DNA from: an uncultured Roseovarius sp.
GTDB lineage: Bacteria; Pseudomonadota; Alphaproteobacteria; Rhodobacterales; Rhodobacteraceae
Assembly: GCF_913054395.1 (NCBI RefSeq)
Contig: NZ_CAJXIP010000013.1
Coordinates: forward strand, 1-47,521
Length of the DNA: 47,521 nucleotides
Direction: 5' to 3'
Each line of letters opens with the position of its first letter. Within the stretch, counting starts at the first letter, position 1. Below are positions 29,210 through 37,131 of this stretch, one piece after another. The notes under the pieces were generated by a model, which saw only the letters and a program-made list of their open reading frames with translations, was not told the origin of the DNA and did not search any database. Both the position numbers and the translations under genes were made by a program.

Positions 29210-29868
29210 GCGACGGGTTTGCCCTGCCAGTCGAAGAACTGCCCGCTCTGCGCCGTGGTCAGCCCCTCGATCACCGAAAGCAGGTTTTCGGCAGCCTCGG
29301 GCGCGGGTACGGCGGGGTAGCGATCAAGGTAGTTCTCGGTAAAGGGGGTGCGCACCGTTCCCGGATGCAGTGCCACACAGATCGCATCCCGGTGCGTGCG
29401 CGCCAGCTCAATCGCCCCGGTATGGATCATCTGGTTCAGTGCGGCCTTGGCCGTGCGATAGCTATACCAGCCCCCTTTGGCATTATCCCCGATCGAGCCA
29501 ACCCGCGCCGAAAGCGCGGCAAAGACCGCCCGCCCCTTGCGCGGCATAAGGCGAAGGCTGTGCTTGAGCACCAAAGAGGGACCGATGCAATTGACGGCAA
29601 ACTGATCCATCATCGCATTTGCATCCAGCGATTTCAGGGTTTTTTCGGGCGTGGCCCCTTTCACCGCCAAGGCACCGGTGGCCACGAAGATAAGGTCGAA
29701 CGGTCCCGCAAGGCGGCCAAGGGCATCGGCAACCGAGGCCTCGTTCGTGACATCAAGGCCGTCCCTGCGTCGCGACAGGCCAGTCACCCTGACGCCCCGC
29801 GCGATAAGCGCCGCGCCTAGGGCGCTGCCGATTCCGCCCGAGGCGCCGATGATCAATGCGTTTTCCAT
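29203..29868 (-). CDS. Short-chain dehydrogenase/reductase, CsgA-like
   Basis: 221 residues from the ATG at 29868 (MENALIIGASGGIGSALG). The Rossmann nucleotide motif GASGGIG and the catalytic Ser plus YxxxK (ALSARVGS, YSYRTAKAALN) are intact. The short length and the sequence resemble C-factor/CsgA-like SDRs. The substrate is unknown. It is the first gene of a two-gene minus-strand operon; the photolyase start codon lies inside its last codons. That coupling suggests a shared role in the light or DNA-damage response, which is inference. It is divergent from the leuA leader. Confidence 0.88.
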   Translation of the reverse strand: MENALIIGASGGIGSALGAALIARGVRVTGLSRRRDGLDVTNEASVADALGRLAGPFDLIFVATGALAVKGATPEKTLKSLDANAMMDQFAVNCIGPSLVLKHSLRLMPRKGRAVFAALSARVGSIGDNAKGGWYSYRTAKAALNQMIHTGAIELARTHRDAICVALHPGTVRTPFTENYLDRYPAVPAPEAAENLLSVIEGLTTAQSGQFFDWQGKPVAW

Positions 29869-29933
29869 GACGCCAGAGCTAGACGGATTGCACCCCGGAT
29901 CAAGACCAATCGCGCCAAAGCGCAATTTCGGGG

Positions 29934-29962
29934 TTTTCATCCGGCGCGGCCAATCCTATAGT
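29934..29962 (+). promoter_or_regulatory. leuA promoter
   Basis: TTTTCA (29934-29939) and TATAGT (29957-29962) with a 17-base spacer place the transcription start near 29969. That is just upstream of the leader peptide ATG at 29988 and its AGGA ribosome site. Confidence 0.5.
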
Positions 29963-29987
29963 TCGCCGCATGACACAGCAGGATCAT

Positions 29988-30059
29988 ATGACATTGCCCA
30001 TGACACGCGCCCTTTCGCGCGCGTTTCCGGCTGCCCTGCTAGACCTAAGCCGCCTCTGA
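29988..30059 (+). CDS. leuL: Leucine leader peptide of leuA
   Basis: A 23-codon ORF preceded by AGGA with 5-base spacing. It ends AALLDLSRL, with four Leu among the last seven residues; two of them use CTA, a codon that is scarce in this GC-rich DNA. Its stop codon lies in the first arm of a 10-bp hairpin. Short leader peptides with clusters of the regulated amino acid, ahead of leuA, are known from proteobacterial attenuators. The start could instead be the in-frame ATG at 29970 or 30000. Confidence 0.72.
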   Translation: MTLPMTRALSRAFPAALLDLSRL

Positions 30060-30117
30060 GCGTGCCAGCCCGGCGCGACCGCTCAGAGGATGTGCCTTTT
30101 CGCGCCATAGGCTTAGG
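30044..30117 (+). promoter_or_regulatory. leuA attenuator: competing hairpins
   Basis: Three inverted repeats interlock. Arm CCTAAGCC (30044-30051, over the Leu codons) matches GGCTTAGG (30110-30117). CCTCTGAGCG (30053-30062) matches CGCTCAGAGG (30080-30089) perfectly. GGCGCGA (30072-30078) matches TCGCGCC (30100-30106) and excludes the second pairing in part. Ribosome stalling at the CTA codons would block the first arms and switch the fold. A clean T-run after any stem is missing (only CCTTTTCG at 30095-30102), so whether the output is transcription termination or translation is unclear. Confidence 0.65.
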
Positions 30118-30138
30118 ACAAACAAAAAGAGACCCAAA

Positions 30139-31731
30139 ATGACTGATCAGACCCAAAACCGCGCCTCTTCGCAGGCGAAAAAAGAGCGTGTGGTGATTTT
30201 TGACACCACCCTGCGCGATGGCGAACAATCCCCCGGCGCAACCATGACCCATGCCGAAAAGCTCGAAATTGCGGGGCTGCTGGATGAAATGGGCGTCGAT
30301 ATCATCGAGGCTGGCTTTCCCATCGCCTCGGAAGGCGATTTTCGCGCCGTCAGCGAAATTGCGAAAAACTCGAAAAACGCGGTGATCTGCGGGCTGGCGC
30401 GGGCGAATATCAAGGACATCGACCGCTGCTGGGAAGCGGTGAAAAGTGCTGCGCAACCGCGTATTCACACCTTCATCGGAACTTCGCCGCTGCACCGGGC
30501 GATCCCCAATCTCGACATGGATCAGATGGCGGATCGTATCCACGAGACCGTGACCCACGCCCGCAACCTTTGCGACAATGTGCAATGGTCGCCAATGGAT
30601 GCCACCCGTACCGAATGGGACTATTTGTGCCGAACGGTCGAGATCGCGATCAAGGCCGGGGCCAGCACAATCAATATTCCCGACACGGTGGGCTATACGG
30701 CGCCGGTTGAATCGGCTGATCTGATCCGTCGGTTGATCGAAACCGTGCCCGGCGCCGATGAGGTGGTCTTTGCCACCCATTGTCACAACGACCTCGGCAT
30801 GGCGACGGCCAACGCCCTTGCCGCGGTGGCAGGCGGCGCGCGCCAGATCGAATGCACCATCAACGGGCTTGGCGAACGCGCGGGCAACACCGCACTGGAA
30901 GAAGTGGTGATGGCGCTCAAGGTGCGGGGCGATATCATGCCCTACGCCACCGGCATCGACACCACCAAGATCATGAACATCTCGCGCCGGGTGGCGACTG
31001 TTTCGGGTTTTCCGGTACAGTTCAACAAGGCGATTGTCGGCAAGAACGCCTTTGCCCATGAATCGGGCATCCATCAGGATGGCATGCTCAAGAACGCCGA
31101 AACCTTCGAGATCATGCGCCCGTCGGATGTGGGTCTTGCGGAAACCAACATCGTCATGGGCAAGCATTCGGGCCGCGCCGCCCTGCGCTCGAAGCTGCAT
31201 GATCTGGGCTATGATCTGGCCGATAATCAGCTCAATGATGTGTTCGTGCGCTTCAAGGAATTGGCCGACCGCAAGAAAGAGGTCTATGACGAAGACCTGA
31301 TCGCGCTGGTCAATGTCGGCATTGATGGTGAGGGTGAGCGCTTGCAGATCAAGCATTTGCGCGTGGTCTGTGGCACCGAAGGGCCGCAGCAGGCGACGCT
31401 GACCATGGCGATCGACGGCGTGGAACAGACCACCGAGGCCACCGGTGACGGGCCGGTCGATGCGACGTTCAACGCGGTCAGAAACCTGTTCCCGCATGAC
31501 GCGCGCCTGCAACTTTACCAGGTGCATGCGGTCACCGAGGGCACCGATGCCCAGGCCACGGTCAGCGTGCGGATGGAAGAGGCCGGGCGGATCGTGACCG
31601 GGCAATCGGCCGATACCGACACGGTCGTGGCCAGTGCCAAGGCCTATGTGCACGCGCTCAACAACCTCTTGGTGCGGCGCGAGAAATCGGGCGGCGACAC
31701 GCCCGAGGTGAACTATAAAGACCTGACCTAG
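30139..31731 (+). CDS. leuA: 2-isopropylmalate synthase
   Basis: 530 residues, starting MTDQTQNRASSQAKKERVVIFDTTLRDGEQSPG. This is the type I LeuA of usual length. The metal and substrate motif DTTLRDGEQ, the HCHNDLGMATAN zinc motif and GLGERAGNTALEE are present, and the C-terminal regulatory domain (about residues 395-530) for leucine feedback is complete. It condenses 2-oxoisovalerate with acetyl-CoA in the first committed step of leucine synthesis. Its expression is probably set by the leader peptide and hairpins at 29988-30117. No other leu gene adjoins it. Confidence 0.97.
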   Translation: MTDQTQNRASSQAKKERVVIFDTTLRDGEQSPGATMTHAEKLEIAGLLDEMGVDIIEAGFPIASEGDFRAVSEIAKNSKNAVICGLARANIKDIDRCWEAVKSAAQPRIHTFIGTSPLHRAIPNLDMDQMADRIHETVTHARNLCDNVQWSPMDATRTEWDYLCRTVEIAIKAGASTINIPDTVGYTAPVESADLIRRLIETVPGADEVVFATHCHNDLGMATANALAAVAGGARQIECTINGLGERAGNTALEEVVMALKVRGDIMPYATGIDTTKIMNISRRVATVSGFPVQFNKAIVGKNAFAHESGIHQDGMLKNAETFEIMRPSDVGLAETNIVMGKHSGRAALRSKLHDLGYDLADNQLNDVFVRFKELADRKKEVYDEDLIALVNVGIDGEGERLQIKHLRVVCGTEGPQQATLTMAIDGVEQTTEATGDGPVDATFNAVRNLFPHDARLQLYQVHAVTEGTDAQATVSVRMEEAGRIVTGQSADTDTVVASAKAYVHALNNLLVRREKSGGDTPEVNYKDLT

Positions 31732-31739
31732 ACGACAGG

Positions 31740-31797
31740 CTCATCAGCCCCTTGCGTGGCTGCCTCGCACGAGGCGCACACGCAAGGGCGCGATGAG
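31740..31797. terminator. Long hairpin between leuA and the convergent DUF1772 gene
   Basis: Nested inverted repeats CTCATC/GATGAG (31740-31745, 31792-31797), CCCTTGCGTG/CACGCAAGGG (31749-31758, 31779-31788) and GCCTC/GAGGC (31762-31766, 31771-31775) fold into one 58-base hairpin usable on either strand. No T-tract follows, so it may act as a processing stop or transcript stabiliser as well as a terminator. Confidence 0.6.
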
Positions 31798-31805
31798 TTG
31801 CCGCT

Positions 31806-32294
31806 TCAGGCATAAAGCACCGAGCCAATCAGCAAACAGGCCGCCCCAATCGCCGAGGCCACCGTGCGCAGGTGATTCCAGCGGGTCCAGCGGCGCGCGT
31901 AGACCTGCCAATAGCTGACGGTTTCCGGCGCGGTCAGGACCATCAGGTCAAGCCTTTTGTTCATCGGCACATTGCCCAGCATCGTCACAAGGATCGTGCC
32001 GCCAAAATAGATCAGCCCTCCGGCGATGATCCATCCCGCCGCAGGTCCGTCCATCCCCCAAAGCGCATAGCCCGCCAGCCCGAGCGACACCGGTGCCAGC
32101 CCCAGAAGCGCCACCAGGAACGCCGATCCATAGACCTCGCGGTTGATCTTTTGCATCGCCTCGATCCCCGTTTCCGGCGTGGCCCCCCAAAGCGAGCGCA
32201 TGACGAAATCCGAAAACGCCAGAAACACCCCCGCCACAAGCGCCATCACAAGGGCCGCGCTCGCGAAAACTGTCACTTCAATCATATGTGTCAT
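31806..32294 (-). CDS. DUF1772 (anthrone-oxygenase-like) membrane protein
   Basis: 162 residues with four hydrophobic segments. The N-terminal FASAALVMALVAGVFLAFSDFVMRSL, central NREVYGSAFLVALLGLAP and C-terminal WTRWNHLRTVAS are DUF1772 hallmarks, the region also related to fungal anthrone oxygenases. The bacterial function is unknown. It follows the quinone-reductase gene by 24 bases on the same strand, so both are probably co-transcribed and under the adjacent TetR repressor. Confidence 0.85.
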   Translation of the reverse strand: MTHMIEVTVFASAALVMALVAGVFLAFSDFVMRSLWGATPETGIEAMQKINREVYGSAFLVALLGLAPVSLGLAGYALWGMDGPAAGWIIAGGLIYFGGTILVTMLGNVPMNKRLDLMVLTAPETVSYWQVYARRWTRWNHLRTVASAIGAACLLIGSVLYA

Positions 32295-32318
32295 TGATCC
32301 GTTCCTTTCTTCGATGTC

Positions 32319-32900
32319 TCAGGCCGCGGCCTGTCCCATGGCGCGGGCCTTTCCGATCCAGCGGTCGATCTTGGCCGCATCGGCAAGCTTGACCGAGCCG
32401 AATTGCACCACATTGCGCGCCTTGATCCCGCAAAAACCAAGCACCTGGTTGCGGATCACCCGGCGCGCCGGCTTGCGATAGATAAACGTGTCGATCAGCG
32501 GCGGCGTATCCGAGGTGATCAAGGCATCCGCCGTGCGCCCGGTCAGCAATTTATCCCAGCCCAAGCCGCGCCGGTGATACTTATAGGCAAACCCCGAGGT
32601 CAGTGCGCGATCCAGAACCGCCTTGGCCCGTGTCGGCATCGCCCCCCACCAATAGGGGTGCACGATCAGCACATGATCGGCCCAGGCAAGGTTGCCCTGC
32701 CACTCCAGAAGGTCCGGCTCAAGCGCCGGGGCATCGGGGCCATAGCCCTCGAACGTCGGATCAAATTGCATGGCGCAAAGGTCCATGCGGCGGATTTCGG
32801 CCCCCTTGGCCTCGGCCCCCGCCTGATAGGCATCGGCAAGGCCAGCACAGAGCGAGACCGCCTTGGGATGCGCCACCCAGATGAAGATTTTCTTGGTCAT
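32319..32900 (-). CDS. NAD(P)H:quinone oxidoreductase, flavodoxin fold
   Basis: 193 residues starting MTKKIFIWVAHPKAVS after CGGAG. The flavodoxin-2 fold of the MdaB/KefG/NQO1 type is shown by the phosphate loop AHPKAVSLC and by HVLIVHPYWWGAMPTRAKAVLDR (quoted in part), the FMN/FAD and substrate region. The family reduces quinones by two electrons and protects against electrophiles. It is divergent from a tetR gene across three matching operators, which makes it the likely main target of that repressor. Confidence 0.88.
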   Translation of the reverse strand: MTKKIFIWVAHPKAVSLCAGLADAYQAGAEAKGAEIRRMDLCAMQFDPTFEGYGPDAPALEPDLLEWQGNLAWADHVLIVHPYWWGAMPTRAKAVLDRALTSGFAYKYHRRGLGWDKLLTGRTADALITSDTPPLIDTFIYRKPARRVIRNQVLGFCGIKARNVVQFGSVKLADAAKIDRWIGKARAMGQAAA

Positions 32901-32918
32901 TGTATTTTCTCCGTTGAC

Positions 32919-32974
32919 TTTACACAGTGTAAATTTACACCGTGTAAATAAGCTGGAGGTTTACATTGTGTCAA
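32919..32974. promoter_or_regulatory. Three TetR operators between the divergent genes
   Basis: Two perfect palindromes with one central base stand directly side by side: TTTACAC-A-GTGTAAA (32919-32933) and TTTACAC-C-GTGTAAA (32934-32948). A third, imperfect copy TTTACATTGTGTCAA (32960-32974) covers the GTG start of the tetR gene. Centres are 15 and 26 bp apart. The arrangement predicts repression of both the quinone-reductase operon and tetR itself. Confidence 0.85.
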
Positions 32975-33570
32975 GTGAAAATTCGCCCACCCGAATCCGC
33001 ATCCTGAAAGCCGCCTGGGAATTGCTTGAAACAAATCCCGGCGTTGCCGCACGCATGTCGGATATTGCGAAAAAGGCCGGGGTCAGCCGACAGGCGCTCT
33101 ATCTGCATTTCCCCAACCGGACAGAGCTTTTCATCGCCACCACCAAATATCAGGATGAGATGTTTGGTGTTCAGGACATGCTGAGCAAGAGCCGCGCGGC
33201 CACGACCGGGCACGAGCGGCTTGATGCCTTTATCGAGGCCTGGGGCAATTACATTCCGAAAATCTTCGGCGTTGCAAAAACTCTGATGGTGATGCAGGCC
33301 ACCGACGAGGACGCCGCCCGCGCTTGGGGCGAACGGATGCAGGATATGCGCGAGGGCTGCGCCGCCGCAGTTGCGGCGCTGGACCGTGACGGCGCCCTAA
33401 ATCTCGATCCCGAAGGTGCGACCGACCTGCTCTGGACCCTGCTGTCGATCCCCACATGGGAGCACCTGACCCAGCTTTGCGGCTGGCCGCAGGAACGCTA
33501 TATCGCCACGATCAAACGGCTGGCGCTTGGCGGGTTGACCACGCCGCCGCATGCCCCGAACGCCGCCTAG
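32968..33570 (+). CDS. TetR-family transcriptional repressor
   Basis: 200 residues from a GTG at 32968, chosen because GGAGG lies 8 bases upstream and the protein then begins (M)SSENSPTRIRILKAAWELL; the longer frame from 32863 would read through the operators. The helix-turn-helix is MSDIAKKAGVSRQALYLHFPNRTELF. The C-terminal ligand domain is specific to the subgroup and gives no inducer hint, but the partner quinone reductase suggests an electrophile or quinone signal. Stop codon overlaps the convergent acyl-CoA synthetase stop by 4 bases. Confidence 0.9.
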   Translation: MSSENSPTRIRILKAAWELLETNPGVAARMSDIAKKAGVSRQALYLHFPNRTELFIATTKYQDEMFGVQDMLSKSRAATTGHERLDAFIEAWGNYIPKIFGVAKTLMVMQATDEDAARAWGERMQDMREGCAAAVAALDRDGALNLDPEGATDLLWTLLSIPTWEHLTQLCGWPQERYIATIKRLALGGLTTPPHAPNAA

Positions 33571-35453
33571 TCGGCCCATTCCCACGGGCGCACGAATTGC
33601 CCAAGGGTATGGCCAAGCTTTTCCTCGTCGACATCGCCGGTCTTGCGGAGCTGCGCCACCAGACCGCGTTTTTTGTCATCGACCACAAGCACCACCTCGG
33701 CGGCAATCCCGGCCTTGGCGAGGGCCGCGTTATAGATCCGGGTGATGGCGCGCTTGCGCAGGTCGGGCTTGAACACCTTGCCCACGGCAGTTTTCGGCAG
33801 TTCGTCCAGAACCTCGACATATTTCGGGATTGCGGCGCGTTCGTGGACGTGGATCTTGCAATGCTCAAGCAGCTCCTCACCAGTCGCGGTGCCACCCTCG
33901 ATCAACTCGACATAGGCACAGGGCATTTCGCCGGAATGCGCATCAGGTTGACCGATCGCACCAGCCATGGCCACTTCGGCATGCGCCATCAACGCCTCTT
34001 CGATCTCGGCAGGGTCGATATTGTGACCACCCCGAATGATCAGATCCTTGGCGCGCCCGGTAATCCAAAGATATCCATCCTCGTCAATCCGGCCAAGATC
34101 GCCGGTGCGCAGATAGGTGTCGTGATGATAAAGTCCGACATTCTTTGCCGCCTCGGTATAGGTATTCCCCGGATAAACCCCCGGGTTCGAGATACAGATT
34201 TCGCCAACCTCATCAACGGCGCATTCCACCGGCTGCCCGTCAGCGTCGGTCCTGTAGATGCGCACATCGGTATAGGGAAACGGCACCCCGACAGAGCCGA
34301 CCTTCTTTTCGCCCTCCGGCGGGTTACAGGCCACAAGGCAGGTCGCCTCGGTCAGGCCATAGCCCTCGATCACGGTCATGCCGGTGGCGGCCTCGAACCG
34401 CTTGAACAGTTCAAGAGGCATCGGCGCCGAGCCGGAAAAAGCGTTTTTGACAGTGCTCAGATCGGCATCGACCTCGCGTTGCATCAGCGCGGAAACGGCC
34501 GTGGGAACGGTGATCACAAAGCTGATCTTCCAGCGCTCGCAGAGCTTCCAGAAATTGTCGAACACCCCCTCGCCGCGATAGCCCGCAGGCGTCGGAAACA
34601 CCACATGCGCACCCGATTTGATCATCGCCATCAGGATCACATGACAGGCAAAGACGTGAAACAGCGGCAGCGGGCACATCACGTTGTCCCGCTCGGTGAA
34701 CAAAAGGGTATGCCCGATCCAGCCGTTGTAAATCATCCCCGAATAGCGGTGCTGCGCCACCTTGGGCATGCCCGTGGTGCCACCGGTGTGAAAATAGGCC
34801 GCCACCCGGTCGCCGCTGGAATCGGGAAAATCAAGCGCGGTGTTCTTGCCCGCCACCGCCTTGTTGAAGTTCAGGATATCGGCATGGTGCCCGGTCGGGA
34901 TTTTTGGGCGCACCAATGGAACGATCCAGCTTTTGGGCGGGCTCAGATAACGGTTGAGGTCGATTTCAAGAACCGTATGCACACCCGGCGCATGGCGCAC
35001 CGCCTCGGCGGTTTTCTGGGCAATGTCTGTTTTCGGGAACGACTTGAGGGTGACAACCACCTTGGCCTCGGTCTCGCGCAGGATCGCGCCGATCTGTTCG
35101 GGCTCAAGCAGAGGGTTGATCGGGTTGACGATACCGGCGATGGCGCCACCGATGGTGGCGACCGCGGTCTCAAGGCAATTCGGCAGCACCAGCGCCACCA
35201 CGTCGTTTTCGCCCACCTTGAGGCTGCGGAACAGGTTGGCCGCCTGACAGCACTGATCGTGAAACTGTTTCCAGGTCAGGGTATGCGACGGATCGCCCGC
35301 CCCGGAAAACAGCTGATAGCTGACGGCGGGGCGGTCAGGAAAGCTGCGCGCCGTCTGGCTTAGCATCTGATAGAGGGTATCAGGTTTGTCACGCGCCTCC
35401 CATGTGGTTTCGTTCTGGATGTCGATCACATCCTGTCGGCACGTAAAACTCAT
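33567..35453 (-). CDS. Acyl-CoA synthetase (AMP-forming)
   Basis: 628 residues from the ATG at 35453 (MSFTCRQDVIDIQNETTWEARDK), preceded by GAGGGAGAA. The ANL-family core motifs are clear: P-loop YFHTGGTTGMPKVAQH, GYGLTEATCLVACNP, TGDLGRIDEDGYLWITGRAKDLIIRGGHNI and the catalytic Lys near KTAVGKVFKPDLR. It activates a carboxylic acid to its acyl-CoA through an acyl-AMP; chain length is not evident. A longer upstream frame to 35588 is unsupported. It is not obviously in an operon. The opposite ORF 33456-35363 is a shadow. Confidence 0.9.
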   Translation of the reverse strand: MSFTCRQDVIDIQNETTWEARDKPDTLYQMLSQTARSFPDRPAVSYQLFSGAGDPSHTLTWKQFHDQCCQAANLFRSLKVGENDVVALVLPNCLETAVATIGGAIAGIVNPINPLLEPEQIGAILRETEAKVVVTLKSFPKTDIAQKTAEAVRHAPGVHTVLEIDLNRYLSPPKSWIVPLVRPKIPTGHHADILNFNKAVAGKNTALDFPDSSGDRVAAYFHTGGTTGMPKVAQHRYSGMIYNGWIGHTLLFTERDNVMCPLPLFHVFACHVILMAMIKSGAHVVFPTPAGYRGEGVFDNFWKLCERWKISFVITVPTAVSALMQREVDADLSTVKNAFSGSAPMPLELFKRFEAATGMTVIEGYGLTEATCLVACNPPEGEKKVGSVGVPFPYTDVRIYRTDADGQPVECAVDEVGEICISNPGVYPGNTYTEAAKNVGLYHHDTYLRTGDLGRIDEDGYLWITGRAKDLIIRGGHNIDPAEIEEALMAHAEVAMAGAIGQPDAHSGEMPCAYVELIEGGTATGEELLEHCKIHVHERAAIPKYVEVLDELPKTAVGKVFKPDLRKRAITRIYNAALAKAGIAAEVVLVVDDKKRGLVAQLRKTGDVDEEKLGHTLGQFVRPWEWAD

Positions 35454-35571
35454 GTCGCGTTCTCCCTCTGGGCCGCGCCTTGCCGCGCGGCTCTGTCCCT
35501 GCACCCGAGAATGTGCGGGATTCGGGGGCGGCGCAAGTTTTACGCTGCGTATTGACGGAGGATTCGCCCGC

Positions 35572-36546
35572 TCAGCGATATGTGCCAAGACAGTCCGTAA
35601 GGGATCGCGCCATCGCCCGCATCAGATCGGCGTAAAGGTCCGGTCCCGGCGCATGTCCGCTCGCCATCGGGTCAAGCACGCCATGCCCCGCCACATCACC
35701 GAAGACGCGCTCGACCAGCCGTGGATCGAATTGCGGTTCGGAAAAGACGCAGGCGATGTTGTGGCGTTGCGCCATGTCGCGCAATTCGGCCACCCGCGCG
35801 GGCCCCGGATTGGACGCGTCGCCAAGGGCAATCGCGCCGTCCGCGTGCAGCCCCGCCCAGGCCTCAAAATACTGATAGGCATCGTGATAAACCAGAAAGG
35901 GCAGGTCGCGGACCGGCGCTATCCCGGCCTTGAGCGCGGCCATCAAGGTGTCAAGTTCGGCCTGCGCGGCACTGGCGTTTTCGGCGTATTGCGCGGCGTT
36001 TTCGGGATCAATCGCAGCCAGTTCCCCGGCCACAAGCCCAAGCCAGCGGTGCGCATTTTCCGGATCAAGCCAGACATGCGGATCAAGCCCCTGATGATCG
36101 TGCCCCCCGTGTTCATGCCCCTCGTGTTCATGCCCCTCGTGTTCATGCCCGCTTTCATCCTCTCCCGACGCCGCAAAGGCAACGCCTTCGCGCAAAGGCA
36201 GGACATGGGTTTCGTCACGATCAAGCAATTCGATCACACGGGCCGTGCCAGCAAGGTTTTCAATGCTTCCCTCAAGCCAGGGCGCAAGCGCCTCGCCGAC
36301 CCAGATCACCAGATCCGCCTTTTCAAGCGCCTGCGCCTCGGATGGGCGCATCGCATAGCCATGCGGCGAGGCACCGGGGCGCACGATCAGCGCAGGCTCG
36401 CCCACGCCCTGCATCACCCGCGCCACCAGCGAATGAACCGGGGCAATATCCGTGGCGACCCTTGGTGCCTCGGCCAGGGCCACGCCCGCAAGGCCCATGA
36501 CCCCACTCAGCGCGCCGGAAAACACCCCCAAAAGACGCTTCGACAT
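35572..36546 (-). CDS. znuA: Zinc ABC transporter periplasmic binding protein
   Basis: 324 residues from the ATG at 36546 (MSKRLLGVFSGALSGVMGL), with a signal peptide ending at ALA/EAP. It belongs to cluster A-I metal-binding proteins: His62 in GASPHGY, His157 in DPHVWLDP and a third His in YHDAYQYF. A His/Glu-rich loop (residues 134-151, HEHEG repeats and HGGHDH) is the zinc-collecting loop typical of ZnuA. It delivers periplasmic Zn2+ to ZnuBC, encoded divergently at 37122-38698, from a shared Zur-controlled region. An in-frame ATG at 36612 would place the start inside the operator. Confidence 0.95.
   Translation of the reverse strand: MSKRLLGVFSGALSGVMGLAGVALAEAPRVATDIAPVHSLVARVMQGVGEPALIVRPGASPHGYAMRPSEAQALEKADLVIWVGEALAPWLEGSIENLAGTARVIELLDRDETHVLPLREGVAFAASGEDESGHEHEGHEHEGHEHGGHDHQGLDPHVWLDPENAHRWLGLVAGELAAIDPENAAQYAENASAAQAELDTLMAALKAGIAPVRDLPFLVYHDAYQYFEAWAGLHADGAIALGDASNPGPARVAELRDMAQRHNIACVFSEPQFDPRLVERVFGDVAGHGVLDPMASGHAPGPDLYADLMRAMARSLTDCLGTYR
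36109..36150. repeat. 15-bp tandem repeat in the ZnuA His loop
   Basis: GTGTTCATGCCCCTC is repeated perfectly at 36109 and 36124, with a 12-base third copy at 36139. On the coding strand it specifies HEHEG units. Identical units at DNA level point to recent slippage, so loop length may vary among strains. Confidence 0.85.
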
Positions 36547-36559
36547 CAGACTTCCCCCG

Positions 36560-36607
36560 TGATAATATAACATTTCATTTCGCTTGATAAATGTAACCCT
36601 ATAACAT
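36560..36607. promoter_or_regulatory. Two Zur-like boxes between znuA and zur
   Basis: TGATAATATAACA (36560-36572) and ATGTAACCCTATAACAT (36591-36607) are AT-rich dyads related to the TGTTATAATATAACA-type Zur box of alphaproteobacteria. One is near each divergent start. Zinc-loaded Zur would repress znuA and zur-znuCB together. Confidence 0.65.
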
Positions 36608-36642
36608 ATCAACCCCTAAACGATACTCTCGAAAGGCCTGCC

Positions 36643-37131
36643 ATGGATACCATCGGATTCGGACAGCATGACCACTCTTCCTGCATGCGCGCGGCGCTTG
36701 CGGCGGTCGAGAACTATTGCACCGAGCACAAGCTTCAATTTACCCCGGTGCGCCGCCGGGTGCTTGAAATCCTGCTGGCGCGGCACCGGGCGATGGGCGC
36801 TTATGAAATCCTCGACACCCTGCGCGACGAGGGCCTTGGATCACAGCCTCCGGTGGCCTATCGCGCGCTTGATTTTCTGGTCAGCCACGGCTTTGCCCAT
36901 AAGATCGAGCGGTTGAATGCCTTTGTCGCCTGCACCCACCCCGGACAGGACCACACGCCTGCGTTTCTGATCTGTCGCAACTGTGATGCGGTGGCCGAGG
37001 CCCATGCCGAACCCTCGCGCGGGATGCTGGGGCGCGCGGCGACCGATACCGGGTTTTCCATCGAACAGGCCGTGGTCGAAGCACTTGGCCTCTGCCCTGA
37101 CTGCCGCAAGGGGGCGCCCGCATGCGCCTGA
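36643..37131 (+). CDS. zur: Zinc uptake regulator, Fur family
   Basis: 162 residues. The winged helix FTPVRRRVLEILLARHRAMGAYEILDTL is followed by the CTHPGQDH metal region and two CxxC pairs, ICRNCD and LCPDCR, which hold the structural zinc in Fur/Zur proteins. The first gene of a zur-znuC-znuB operon; its end overlaps znuC by 10 bases. The location beside znuA and the Zur-like boxes favour zinc over iron, manganese or peroxide sensing. Confidence 0.94.
   Translation: MDTIGFGQHDHSSCMRAALAAVENYCTEHKLQFTPVRRRVLEILLARHRAMGAYEILDTLRDEGLGSQPPVAYRALDFLVSHGFAHKIERLNAFVACTHPGQDHTPAFLICRNCDAVAEAHAEPSRGMLGRAATDTGFSIEQAVVEALGLCPDCRKGAPACA

Noticed and set aside
29956..31653. 565-codon minus-strand ORF opposite leuA
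   Set aside because: Shadow frame; it would also cover the leuA promoter and leader.
33456..35363. 635-codon plus-strand ORF opposite the acyl-CoA synthetase
   Set aside because: Shadow frame without domain; starts inside the tetR gene in another frame.
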